The notes beneath the pieces were generated by a model that had not been told where the DNA came from, searched no databases, and was given only the letters and a program-made list of their open reading frames with translations. Below, one piece after another: positions 53,328-61,562 of a stretch of DNA of 64,000 nt. The DNA comes from Paracoccaceae bacterium. GTDB taxonomy: Bacteria > Pseudomonadota > Alphaproteobacteria > Rhodobacterales > Rhodobacteraceae. The translations under genes and the position numbers were made by a program. Each line of letters starts with the position of its first letter. Position 1 is the stretch's first letter. The stretch covers positions 3,456,037 through 3,520,036 of the forward strand of contig OY282431.1 of assembly GCA_958296035.1 (NCBI GenBank), written 5' to 3'.

Positions 53328-55479
53328 CCATCTGTCGCGCCTTGCCATTGTCTACGTGCGCCAATCGAGCCCGGGTCAGGTTCAGAACAATCGGGAATCG
53401 ACCCGACGGCAGTATGCGATGACCGAACGGGCCCGGGCGTTTGGCTGGCCCGAGCAGCTTATAGAGACGATAGATGGCGATCTCGGGATGAGCGGTGCGG
53501 TTGCGGGGTTGCGTCGGGGTTTTGACCAGCTGTGCCGGAAGGTTGAACTTGGTCAGGTTGGTGCGGTGTTCGGGATTGAGATGTCGCGTCTGTCTCGCAA
53601 CCAGGTCGAATGGGTTCACCTGGTGGATCTTTGCTGCCGGACTGGCACGCTGATTGTCGAGGACAGTCACGTTTATACCCCGGGGCGCAATGATGACGAT
53701 CTGATCCTGGGCATCAAAGGGGCCGTCAATGCCTCGGAACTGTCGATCATCAAAAGTCGTCTGCTCGGCGGGCAGCGCAACAAGGCGAAGCGTGGAGCCT
53801 TGTACAGCAATCTTCCGGCCGGCTACGTGCTGGCCGGTGAGACGCTTGTCAAGGATCCGGACCAGCAGGTCCGGGATGCGATCGAGCGTGTATTCAGCGC
53901 TTTTCAGGAGGCGGGGACGGCTCGTGCGGCGGCGCAACTTCTGCGTGACGCCGGGGTTCGCGTTCCGGTTTGCAGGTCTGGTCGCTTGCGTTGGCAGGAG
54001 GCGGACTACAGCCGTGTTCAGGCCCTGCTGAAGAACCCGAAGATGGCCGGCGTCTATGCCTGGGCCCGTCGGCCGGGGCCTTTGGTTGGTCCGCATCGCG
54101 AGAACTGGCGGATATGGATTCCGGATCATCATGAGGCTTATGTGGACCTTCGGACCTGGCACCGTATCCAGGACCAGCTGTTTTGCAACCAGGGCAAGCG
54201 GCCGCAGGACCGTGGTGCGCCGGGCGCCGGGCCGGCTTTGCTGCAGGGCCTGGCGGTGTGTGGCCATTGCGGCCGTGCCATGGGGAGCCAGTATAACAAG
54301 TCGTGGCGTTATATCTGCCGGCGCCGCACGAGTTACAGGGGCAGATACGACAGCTGTTTTTCGATTGGCGGTGTTCGCGTTGACAAGTTGGTCGCCGACA
54401 GTTTTCTGGCCGCGGTGGGCTCGGCAGCCATGACGGCGGTGCGGGCGGCGGAAAAGCGTGTTGTTGCCGAGCGAGAGGCCGCCCTGCGCAGTCATCGCCT
54501 GGCGTTGCAGCGTTGCCGTTACGACGCCTCGCTGGCCGAGCGGCGCTATCGTCAGGTTGACCCCGACAACCGGCTGATTGCAGCGACGCTGGAACGGGAC
54601 TGGGAGTTGGCCCTGCGAGAGCAGGCGCGTGCCCGGCAGCAGCTTGATGTGGCCACAGCCGAACACTCACCCGAGCCGGACCCGAAACGGCTGGCGGCGT
54701 TGGGCCGGGAGTTGCCGCGACTGTGGGCGGCAGAAGAGACCACGGCGCGGGATCGCAAGCGACTGCTTGCCTGCCTGCTTGATGACGTGATCCTGAGCAT
54801 CGACCGGGAGGCCATGCAGATCCGTGTTGTCATGCATTGGAAGGGCGGGCGGAGCGATGATCACCACATGCCGGTTCTTGGCGGCTTTCGGAAGGTCACG
54901 CGTGACGATGCGGACACGGTGGATCTCTTGCACCGGCTGGCGGCGTTTTACCCGGATTGGGAGATCGCCCGGGTTCTCAATCGTCAGAAGCGGACAACGG
55001 CCCGGGGGTTGCCGTTCACGGCCGCACGGGTTGGCGACTTGCGACGCCGTCATGGGGTTCCCGTCTGTCCGCCGCCTGAGCCTGATGCGTCGGGCGCGCC
55101 GGTGCTGAGCGGAGCCGAAGCCGCTGCCGAGCTGGGTGTGACGAAAACAACGCTTTACCGCTGGGTCCGCAAGGGGCTGCTGCCGTCGATCCAGCCGGAC
55201 GTTTCCGGTGCCCCGATGCGCATCCGCCTGACCGATGACATCCGGGCCCGGTTCTGCCCCGAGCCGCCGGACGGCTATGTTCCACTGGCCACGGCCGTGG
55301 CCCGTCTCGGCGTCAGCAGGCAAACGATCTGGACGCGCATGCAGGCCGGGACGTTGCCGGCCATCTTTGTCACCCTGGGCCGGAACCGCGGGCTCCATGT
55401 CCGGATCAGCCCTGACCTGGACACCCCGCTTCTGGCCGGACTTGCGTGTCCGGACAGCGGGCAGGTCGGGGAGGGTTGA
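53305..55479 (+). CDS. Large serine recombinase with two C-terminal helix-turn-helix domains
   Basis: The 724-residue protein begins with a resolvase-type catalytic domain: LAIVYVRQSSPGQVQNNRES with the nucleophilic Ser near position 21, and FGIEMSRLSRNQVEW (about 89-103). The recombinase domain follows (ELSIIKSRLLGGQRNKAKRG), with a zinc-ribbon (CGHCGRAM at about 319-326 plus later cysteines) and a coiled arginine/alanine-rich region (about 380-455). The last 120 residues carry two HTHs: LSGAEAAAELGVTKTTLYRW (about 601-620) and LATAVARLGVSRQTIWTRMQ (about 661-680), like Xis/MerR-type domains. No stop or damage is visible. It may carry out both integration and excision of the 3.1-kb element. 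Confidence 0.9.
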   Translation: MTERITADHLSRLAIVYVRQSSPGQVQNNRESTRRQYAMTERARAFGWPEQLIETIDGDLGMSGAVAGLRRGFDQLCRKVELGQVGAVFGIEMSRLSRNQVEWVHLVDLCCRTGTLIVEDSHVYTPGRNDDDLILGIKGAVNASELSIIKSRLLGGQRNKAKRGALYSNLPAGYVLAGETLVKDPDQQVRDAIERVFSAFQEAGTARAAAQLLRDAGVRVPVCRSGRLRWQEADYSRVQALLKNPKMAGVYAWARRPGPLVGPHRENWRIWIPDHHEAYVDLRTWHRIQDQLFCNQGKRPQDRGAPGAGPALLQGLAVCGHCGRAMGSQYNKSWRYICRRRTSYRGRYDSCFSIGGVRVDKLVADSFLAAVGSAAMTAVRAAEKRVVAEREAALRSHRLALQRCRYDASLAERRYRQVDPDNRLIAATLERDWELALREQARARQQLDVATAEHSPEPDPKRLAALGRELPRLWAAEETTARDRKRLLACLLDDVILSIDREAMQIRVVMHWKGGRSDDHHMPVLGGFRKVTRDDADTVDLLHRLAAFYPDWEIARVLNRQKRTTARGLPFTAARVGDLRRRHGVPVCPPPEPDASGAPVLSGAEAAAELGVTKTTLYRWVRKGLLPSIQPDVSGAPMRIRLTDDIRARFCPEPPDGYVPLATAVARLGVSRQTIWTRMQAGTLPAIFVTLGRNRGLHVRISPDLDTPLLAGLACPDSGQVGEG

Positions 55480-55627
55480 CATGCATGACCAAGCCATTGC
55501 ATCGGCAGGGATAAGGCTGCTGCTGCCGGCCTCCGCAAAGCTGTCGCCGGGATCATGGGTGAACCGTTTACAGGCCTCCTGGCGGACAGGCCCTCGATCC
55601 CGTCGGCAGGTTTTTTCCGCCCACCGG

Positions 55628-55864
55628 CATTGTCACACCGTAAACACGGCCCCGAGGCCGAAAAGGCACGCATTGTCACACTGTCAACACAGCGCCGAAT
55701 TACAGCGATCAAGATCATGTGATGCCACCTTGCCGCCCGCATTCGGCCTGTCGGAGGGCACCAATCAGGATCATCAGGGTCGCAAATATCAAGGCAAGCC
55801 ATGCCGTGCCGATGTCCGGAGGGCCCTGAAGCCTCCAAAACCCCCATTGTCACGGGGTAAACAC
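55628..55864. repeat. Three copies of a CATTGTCACnnnGTMAACAC motif
   Basis: Copies at 55628-55647, 55671-55690 and 55845-55864 differ only at the middle three bases and one other position (GTAAACAC or GTCAACAC). They lie in the non-coding right part of the serine-recombinase element and could be binding sites for the recombinase, its accessory protein or a host factor. Confidence 0.7.
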
Positions 55865-55990
55865 GTTACCGCGCCGCGAAGGCCAAACGCATCTGACGCC
55901 AGTTGTCATACATATTCGATATGTTAGTGGTCACCAGGCGCGACGATCAGGATCATAAATAACAAGGGGAGCAATGCAGAAGCGATGTCC
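55707..55990. repeat. Three copies of a GATCAGGATCAT-type motif, two with CGATGTCC ends
   Basis: GATCAAGATCAT at 55707, AATCAGGATCATCA at 55763 and GATCAGGATCATAA at 55945. The latter two are followed after about 40-50 bases by (C/G)CGATGTCC (55808-55817; 55982-55990), and the last of these is exactly the right border of the element. The inner copy may be a second, unused attachment-like site. Confidence 0.6.
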
Positions 55991-56864
55991 AGTTGTCAGG
56001 GGCCCCATCCGCCAGCACCACAAGCTCCAGATCCGGACGCCGCCGCCGGATGCTCTCGCACTCCTGCGCCAACAGGCGCTTCAGTCCCGGCTTGCGCGAC
56101 TCGGGCATGCGACCATAGCGGATCGTATGCAGCTTCTCCCCCCGCGCATCGTAGAACGACACCGCACCGCACGAGGCCTCGCGCCAGCCACTCTCGTCTT
56201 CCTCCTCCTTGCCGCCTCGCAGATTCAGCATCACGCCGTCCAACATCACCGAAAAACTGACCGCTTCCAGCGGAATCTGCTCGCAGGCCCGCAAGGCCGG
56301 CAATGCCTCACCCTCTATCTCTTGCCACGCAACTCCCATCTCCTTCGCCACTCGCCGCAGCGTGCTCGCCGAGGGCTTCATCCCGTCTCCCAGCGCAAAA
56401 CTACGCGCCGCTTCCCGAAACGTCATCTTCGTCACCAGGTGCACGCCTCGACGCGCCGCAGGCGGGGTCATCGCTCCCGCACACAGACAAAGACGCGCAT
56501 CCACAGGACAATACTGCCGCTCGTCGCGACGCCGATAGCGCGACCGCCAGTAGGTGATCGTCCCCAGCGTCGTGATCACCGTCTTCGGCTCGGTCGACAC
56601 ACGGCGCCAGCGCTTGCCCTCGTGCTCAATATGCGGCGCCTTGTCATCCAAAGCCTCGATAATGTCTTGCAAGAACACCCGCTGACAGTGCCGGCCGGAC
56701 TCGGCAATGCCGGTCTCGACCTCGCCAAGGTCTGCCCCGTCCCTGGCTCTGGCCTTCAGGGCTTTGAACGTCTTGATCAACGCCGCCATGGCCTTGACGG
56801 TTTCGTGCGACAAGCCGCCAAGGAGGTTGCAAACCTCGTCATCAAGTGGCACTGGGCTGGTCAT
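55991..56864 (-). pseudogene. ISKra4-type transposase, N-terminal part
   Basis: From ATG 56864 (RBS GGAGAGACTCCCG region) it reads TSPVPLDDEVCNLLGGLSHE, then DLGEVETGIAESGRHCQRVF and TEPKTVITTLGTITYWRSRY. Next come YRRRDERQYCPVDARLCLCA with cysteines, KMTFREAARSFALGDGMKPS and LVVLADGAPDNW with the catalytic Asp. After that the frame enters the inserted element and stops. It is the N-terminal 291 codons of the same transposase as 52350-52858. Confidence 0.88.
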
Positions 56865-56962
56865 CGGGAGTCTCTCCTTACTGATGGTATTAGTTGCTCT
56901 GGAAGACTCCCGATCTTGCACCGCATTGTCCAGCCCTTTGTGGCCGTTTATCGACGGCTTGC

Positions 56963-56996
56963 TGACAGTTTTATTGCCTTTCGGGCAAAACTGTCA
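56963..56996. repeat. Hairpin TGACAGTT...AACTGTCA at the right end of the insertion sequence
   Basis: An inverted repeat with arms TGACAGTTTTATTGCC and GGGCAAAACTGTCA, small loop TTTC. It lies at the putative IS right end and may be the terminal inverted repeat region, a transposase binding site or a transcription terminator that blocks read-through. Confidence 0.55.
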
Positions 56997-57252
56997 TGTG
57001 GAGCCGGAAAACTGGCCGAAATGGACCGTTGAACCCGTCCGAATCAGGTCAGATCGGGCAGAAACAGAAAATTGATGTCGCCATTCGAGATTTACTCCCC
57101 TGGCGCCCGAGTGGAGCTGTTTCTCGACCGTTATTCTGGTAGTGATGTAGCACCTGACTGTTGGCATGGCCTGATTCGAATTGCATTCATGCGCATCTGA
57201 GACAAAAGGCACCGTCCGGTGTAAATGCTCGGGAATTGTGGGCGGGAACAAG

Positions 57253-58299
57253 ATGGCAAGGGTCACGTTCAGGAAACTTCGGCTGCGCAAACGATTTCCC
57301 CTGAGAATCTCCCGCGGAGAAATCTCCGAGAGCACCAATCTTTTTATCGGTGTTGCCGAGGGAAACCACGTCGGCTGGGGTGAAATGGCACCCGGAATTG
57401 CCGAGGGTGCAGATACGGCCGAGACGGGTGAAACGATTTTACGTTCATTTCTGTCGGACGACTTTGACGCCGGCCTCGTGCACGAAACCTACGCCCGCGC
57501 AATCGAGCGCCGGGTTGCACCATGTGCATTGGCTGCCCTCGACATGGCTTTGTGGGACCTGAAGGCCAAACAGGCGGCAATGCCGTTGTTTCGGTTGCTG
57601 GGCCTTGGTCGGACTTCGGTGAAAACTTCGATCACGGTCGGCATTAATCCTCCTGAGGTTGTGCACGATCGTGTGCCGATACTGCTCGACGAATTTGCCG
57701 GCGGGGCATTGAAAGTCAAACTTGGCTCCACTGACGGCGTTGATGCAGACAAGCAAATGTTTGCAGCCGTGCATGAAGCGCTCGCCGGAAAGCGCCTGGT
57801 CCCGGTGCGCGTCGATGCCAACGGAGGCTGGACTCTGAAGGACGCCAGACACATGATGAGATGGCTGGCTGAAAGAGGTGTGGAATATGTCGAACAGCCG
57901 CTGGCACCGGGCAACGATGATCAGCTTGTCGACCTGTTCCGGGACAGGCCTTTGCCGGTCTTCGTGGACGAAAGCTGCAGTTTTTCCAGAGACATCCCCG
58001 GTCTGGCAGGAAAGGTGGACGGGGTCAACTTGAAACTCATGAAATGCGGCGGCATCACGGAGGCCTTGCGAATTGTTGCAACAGCCAGAGCTCATGGCCT
58101 CAAGACCATGATCGGCTGTATGGGCGAAAGCTCGGTGTCCATTGCTGCAGGGGCGGCGCTGGGCCAGTTGTTTGATTACATTGATCTGGATTCTCACCTG
58201 AACTTGAAGCCGGACCCGGCGACGGGCGTTCGGTTCAAAGACGGGAGAGTTCTTCCACGGGATGTTTCGGGGCACGGAGGAGCAATCAAGGATGCTTGA
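57253..58299 (+). CDS. DgcA-like N-acetyl-D-glutamate racemase (dipeptide-epimerase family)
   Basis: A 348-residue enolase-superfamily protein. GALKVKLGSTDG gives the KxK acid/base, VRVDANGGWTLKDA the metal Asp, VEYVEQPLAPGND the Glu, FVDESCSF the third ligand pair, and VNLKLMKCGGITEA the opposite lysine. This pattern is found both in L-Ala-D/L-Glu epimerases and in DgcA racemases. The neighbouring DUF1611 gene (DgcN) is the known partner of DgcA in marine bacteria, so DgcA is preferred. ATG 57253 is chosen with GGCGGGAAC upstream; the dgcN-like start overlaps its last 8 bases. It would convert N-acetyl-D-glutamate to the L form. Confidence 0.8.
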   Translation: MARVTFRKLRLRKRFPLRISRGEISESTNLFIGVAEGNHVGWGEMAPGIAEGADTAETGETILRSFLSDDFDAGLVHETYARAIERRVAPCALAALDMALWDLKAKQAAMPLFRLLGLGRTSVKTSITVGINPPEVVHDRVPILLDEFAGGALKVKLGSTDGVDADKQMFAAVHEALAGKRLVPVRVDANGGWTLKDARHMMRWLAERGVEYVEQPLAPGNDDQLVDLFRDRPLPVFVDESCSFSRDIPGLAGKVDGVNLKLMKCGGITEALRIVATARAHGLKTMIGCMGESSVSIAAGAALGQLFDYIDLDSHLNLKPDPATGVRFKDGRVLPRDVSGHGGAIKDA

Positions 58300-59341
58300 C
58301 GCAACCCAGCGGGTCATAATCTACGCCGAAGCTGCCATGAGCCATCAAAGCAGCAAGATGGCGGAGGGCATCCTTCGCTACGCCCGCAATCCGGTGACAG
58401 CCGTGATCGACAGTCGTCATGCAGGCAAGACGGTTCGTGACCTGACCGACATGGATCTGGATGTACCGGTCGTGGCGACGCTCGACGAGGCGATGACCTG
58501 GGGCGCAGACGTGCTGATACTTGGAACCGCTCCTTCAGGTGGCCGAATTCCACCCGACTGGTACGATGTGATCGATACCGCGCTGGATCACGGCCTCAGT
58601 GTCGTCAACGGACTCCATGATGCACTGGTGCCGCGATATGAGGGTCGGCTCGGAGACAGCCAGTGGATATGGGACATCCGCACCCCGGTTGGCGACCTTC
58701 CACAAATTTCAATGGCACGCGCCGCCACGCTGAACAATATTCGATGTGCGATGGTAGGAACCGACATGGCCGTGGGCAAGAAGTCGGCCGGTATCGAAAC
58801 CTGGAGAGCACTCAGGGCATCTGGAGCAGATGCCGCGTTTCTTGCCACCGGACAAACCGGCATTTGCATCATGGGCAAGGGAATTCCCGTGGATGCATTC
58901 CGCGTCGATCACGCCGCCGGTGCGGTTGAAAGGATGGTTCTTGAACACCGTTCCCGAGATTATCTCCTCATCGAGGGACAGGGATCGCTGTTGCACCCGG
59001 GCAGTACCGCCGTGCTGCCGCTGCTGCGCGGTAGCTGTTGCAACGCGATGATCCTTTGCCATCGGGCCGGAATGAAGAAACTGGACTGCCCGGCAGATGT
59101 CGCTATTCCGCCTATACCGGCGGTTATCAAGCTGTATGAGGCAGTATCCCAGGCTGCAGGTGCACTGACGGCTGCGAAGGTTGTGGGAATTGCACTCATC
59201 ACCCGCGATATGGCAAGGGACGATGCCAGTGAGTCAATTGATGCTCTGGAGCGTGAAACCGGGCTCCCTGTTCAAGACCCTGTACGCTTCGGTGGTCATC
59301 GGCTGGCAAGAGCTCTTATGGCCCTTGCAGACAGGCAGTGA
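58292..59341 (+). CDS. DgcN-like D-glutamate N-acetyltransferase (DUF1611 family)
   Basis: The 349-residue DUF1611 protein has a P-loop-like MVGTDMAVGKKSAGIETWRA at about 160, LIEGQGSLLHPGSTAVLPLL at about 230 and an NGLHDALVPR tract near 110. DgcN in marine gammaproteobacteria acetylates D-glutamate as the first step of a D-Glu pathway, followed by DgcA. ATG 58292 is inside the end of the preceding gene, and GGAGGAGCAATC precedes it. The overlap implies a fixed protein ratio. Assignment is strong by family and synteny, but the acceptor substrate in this organism is not proven. Confidence 0.82.
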   Translation: MLDATQRVIIYAEAAMSHQSSKMAEGILRYARNPVTAVIDSRHAGKTVRDLTDMDLDVPVVATLDEAMTWGADVLILGTAPSGGRIPPDWYDVIDTALDHGLSVVNGLHDALVPRYEGRLGDSQWIWDIRTPVGDLPQISMARAATLNNIRCAMVGTDMAVGKKSAGIETWRALRASGADAAFLATGQTGICIMGKGIPVDAFRVDHAAGAVERMVLEHRSRDYLLIEGQGSLLHPGSTAVLPLLRGSCCNAMILCHRAGMKKLDCPADVAIPPIPAVIKLYEAVSQAAGALTAAKVVGIALITRDMARDDASESIDALERETGLPVQDPVRFGGHRLARALMALADRQ

Positions 59342-59715
59342 GCCACACAATCAAAGTGCAGGGGTGATAGGTCTGCATGTTGCCGCGCAAGCTGGTCAGG
59401 TTCCGGGGGGCGGGAGCAAACTGCACAATTGTCGCAGCAACGGGGCTGGACCGGGCACATGCCGGCTGACGTCGTCGCAATTTGTGGACATGATACACCG
59501 AATTTGCGGCTCGAGCCTCGAGAGACGGGTGAGATGCACGTGCCTTGATCCTTATTTCATCGGCAAAGTCCGGTTCGTCGGGTCGTTCATGCCACCTTGT
59601 GTGGTATAGACCCTTATGGAACAGGACAAAGTGGCGTTGCCGGAATTATCGTGTAAACTCTGGTTGCACTGAAATTCATCAGCGGACAAGTGAGACTCGA
59701 ATTCGGGAGGATGTA
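59342..59715. other. 374-bp gap before the DppA gene, no gene recognised
   Basis: Short frames with no family motif. The aminopeptidase may have its own promoter here or be co-transcribed. Confidence 0.3.
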
Positions 59716-60735
59716 ATGAAGATCTTTGTGGCCGTCGATATGGAAGGGACAACTGGCCTTGAGCGACTGGAGGAAATCTTCCGGGGGTTGCCCGGGTTCG
59801 ACACCTTTCGCCAGATTATGGCAGGTGACGCAAACGCCGTCGCCCGGGGAGCCATCGAAGGCGGAGCAACCGAAGTCATAATCAGCGACTCACACGGATA
59901 CATGTGCAATATGCACCCTGACGACATTCTCCCCGGTGTTCAGTTGCGACGCGGTCAGTTGAAGCGAACCTGGTGTCAGGCCAAGGGGCTGGAGGGTGAC
60001 TGTGATGCCGTCATCATGATCGGTTTCCACGCCAAGGCCGGAACAGAAACCGGTATCCTGGCACATACCTGGATTACAGGATTTCGCGATGTTAGGGTCA
60101 ACGGAGATTCTGTACCGGAACCCTCGTTGAATACGCTACTCGCCGGCGACATGGGCGTTCCTGTCATCATGCTGAGTGGTGACAACTATGTCATTGAGCA
60201 GGCAAGTCCGATTCTCGGTGACATAGAATATGTGCAGCTCAAGAAGTCCGTAGGTTTCTTCGAGGGAGAGCATCTGCCCATCGACCGGACGAGACAACTT
60301 CTCAGGGAATCTGCCAAAAGGGCGGTCAAGGCAGCCAGGGGCCGAGAGCCTGTTGTCCTGAAGGGGCCGGTCAGCATTGAGGTTGATCTCTCCGCCGATG
60401 CCAGCAAGGATCCTGCTCTGGCGCAGCGACCACATGATAACATCAGCTACACCGACGGCGGTTACAGTGGTTCGAGCACATTAAGCGATTTTGAGCATAT
60501 CATGCGAAACAACCCGGACCTGTCCTCGCCAAGGAACGGTACAGTCGCCATAGAAACGACAAGGTTCATGGACGCCTACAAGAAACTGCACAAGGTTCTT
60601 GGCGACATCTATGAGCGTGACATTGAGAACCTGATCGATATCGTTGCCGATACCGAAGGCTATCAGCGCCCTGATCTGGCAAACATCATTGGTGATGATT
60701 ATCCGCTGTCAGAAATAGGGCCGCGCCGCGCATGA
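59716..60735 (+). CDS. M55-family D-aminopeptidase (DppA-like)
   Basis: The 339-residue metal peptidase has the M55 pattern KIFVAVDMEGTTGLERLEE with Asp and Glu zinc ligands near 8-10, VIISDSHGYMCNMHPDD with the His ligand, VIMIGFHAKAGTETGILAHT with the next His and VRVNGDSVPEPSLNTLLAGD with the catalytic Glu. DppA releases D-amino acids from D-peptides, and is about 274 residues in Bacillus subtilis; this one is longer mostly in the second half. ATG 59716 follows GGGAGGATGTA. Next to dgcA-dgcN it completes a D-peptide to L-glutamate-type route. Confidence 0.9.
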   Translation: MKIFVAVDMEGTTGLERLEEIFRGLPGFDTFRQIMAGDANAVARGAIEGGATEVIISDSHGYMCNMHPDDILPGVQLRRGQLKRTWCQAKGLEGDCDAVIMIGFHAKAGTETGILAHTWITGFRDVRVNGDSVPEPSLNTLLAGDMGVPVIMLSGDNYVIEQASPILGDIEYVQLKKSVGFFEGEHLPIDRTRQLLRESAKRAVKAARGREPVVLKGPVSIEVDLSADASKDPALAQRPHDNISYTDGGYSGSSTLSDFEHIMRNNPDLSSPRNGTVAIETTRFMDAYKKLHKVLGDIYERDIENLIDIVADTEGYQRPDLANIIGDDYPLSEIGPRRA

Positions 60736-61562
60736 CCTGAAGCCCGGCATTGCTGCACATTTCCACCCTGACATTGTCTTTCGGGTCGCAGGATAGTTTT
60801 CAAGCCGTTCCCGACTCGTACGCGGTCATTCAACATGGGCGGTTAACCCTGCTCCGTCCCGGCGGAATACATCGGGTCAAGCCCGTTTCTCGCCGCGCGG
60901 GTCGGCGAAACGACGGTAACCGCCGCGGTCGACTCTGGGCCCGATACGCCCCCGATGACGAGCGGGCAATACGGATTCGACATGAACAGGCTTTACCTGT
61001 TCGATAACGAAACCGGGGAAGCAATCCAGAATCGGTCCTGCAGGTACCCAGCGCCGTCAAGACGGTACCGTGGTGGAATCATGCCAAGTGCTGCTGGCTC
61101 CGCCGCGGGTGGAGTTGAGACTGGTAGCCTGGTGCAACAGGTGGCTCTCGGGGGCGTGGGTATCAACGATGCGTTGATTCTGACACGGGAGGTCTTCTAC
61201 CGTGACTTTCGCAACCTCGGCTCTACCGGATGACGCAGCGTTACACACCCATATGCTCAAACACAGCCCGTTGCGCAGGAAAATAGCCGAATTCGGCAAA
61301 ACCTGTCAGCTCGGCGTAGAATGAACGCTCGCCGTTCGGTTTCAACACCTGGAATTGACCAGCCAGATCGCCTCCCGGCAGGCCCTTCACAACCTTTTAA
61401 CGTTGTCGGCGCAAAGCGGGACAAATTGTCCCATACCGTATTGGATTAATCTGAGAATTTGCTTTTACAATCTACCTGGGAAACAACACGTCGCTTCCGC
61501 AAGGGTTGAACCCGTCGCAAAGGGATTCAATAGGCCGAACCAACCGTCAGCTGTCGGGCATG
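60736..61562. other. 827-bp gap with a possible ABC sugar ATPase C-terminal relic
   Basis: Around 60870-61030 on plus the frame reads RVGETTVTAAVDSGPDTPPM, then QYGFDMNRLYLFDNETGEAI. The ending is like the TOBE domain end of MalK/UgpC-type ATPases (LHLFDPETGEAI). No start or Walker motif precedes it, so it would be a truncated remnant. The rest is unrecognised. Confidence 0.35.

Larger units (their letters stand above)
52859..55990 (+). mobile_element. 3132-bp large-serine-recombinase element inserted in the transposase gene
   Basis: The insert begins after GTCC at 52855-52858 and ends with GTCC at 55987-55990; the shared word is GTCCA (52855-52859 and 55987-55991). Removal restores the transposase frame exactly (874 + 509 = 1383 bases, 461 codons), which fixes the borders to within five bases. 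It encodes a DUF5372-like protein, a 57-residue ORF and a serine recombinase, all on plus, then 500 bp of repeat-bearing non-coding sequence. Confidence 0.85.
52330..56998 (-). mobile_element. ISKra4-family insertion sequence interrupted by a serine-recombinase element
   Basis: The transposase gene is on minus, split in two pieces (56864-55991 and 52858-52350). Candidate ends are CATGGCGACATTTTGACCC at the left and, as its partial reverse complement, GGGCAAAACTGTCATG near the right. Similarity of the ends is partial, so the exact borders need checking. Total without the insert is about 1.54 kb, normal for this family. Confidence 0.65.

Noticed and set aside
53251-54666. A 471-codon open frame on minus antisense to the serine recombinase
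   Set aside because: It mirrors a high-GC plus-strand gene with clear catalytic motifs; its translation is arginine/proline/histidine-rich with no family features, so it is a shadow frame.
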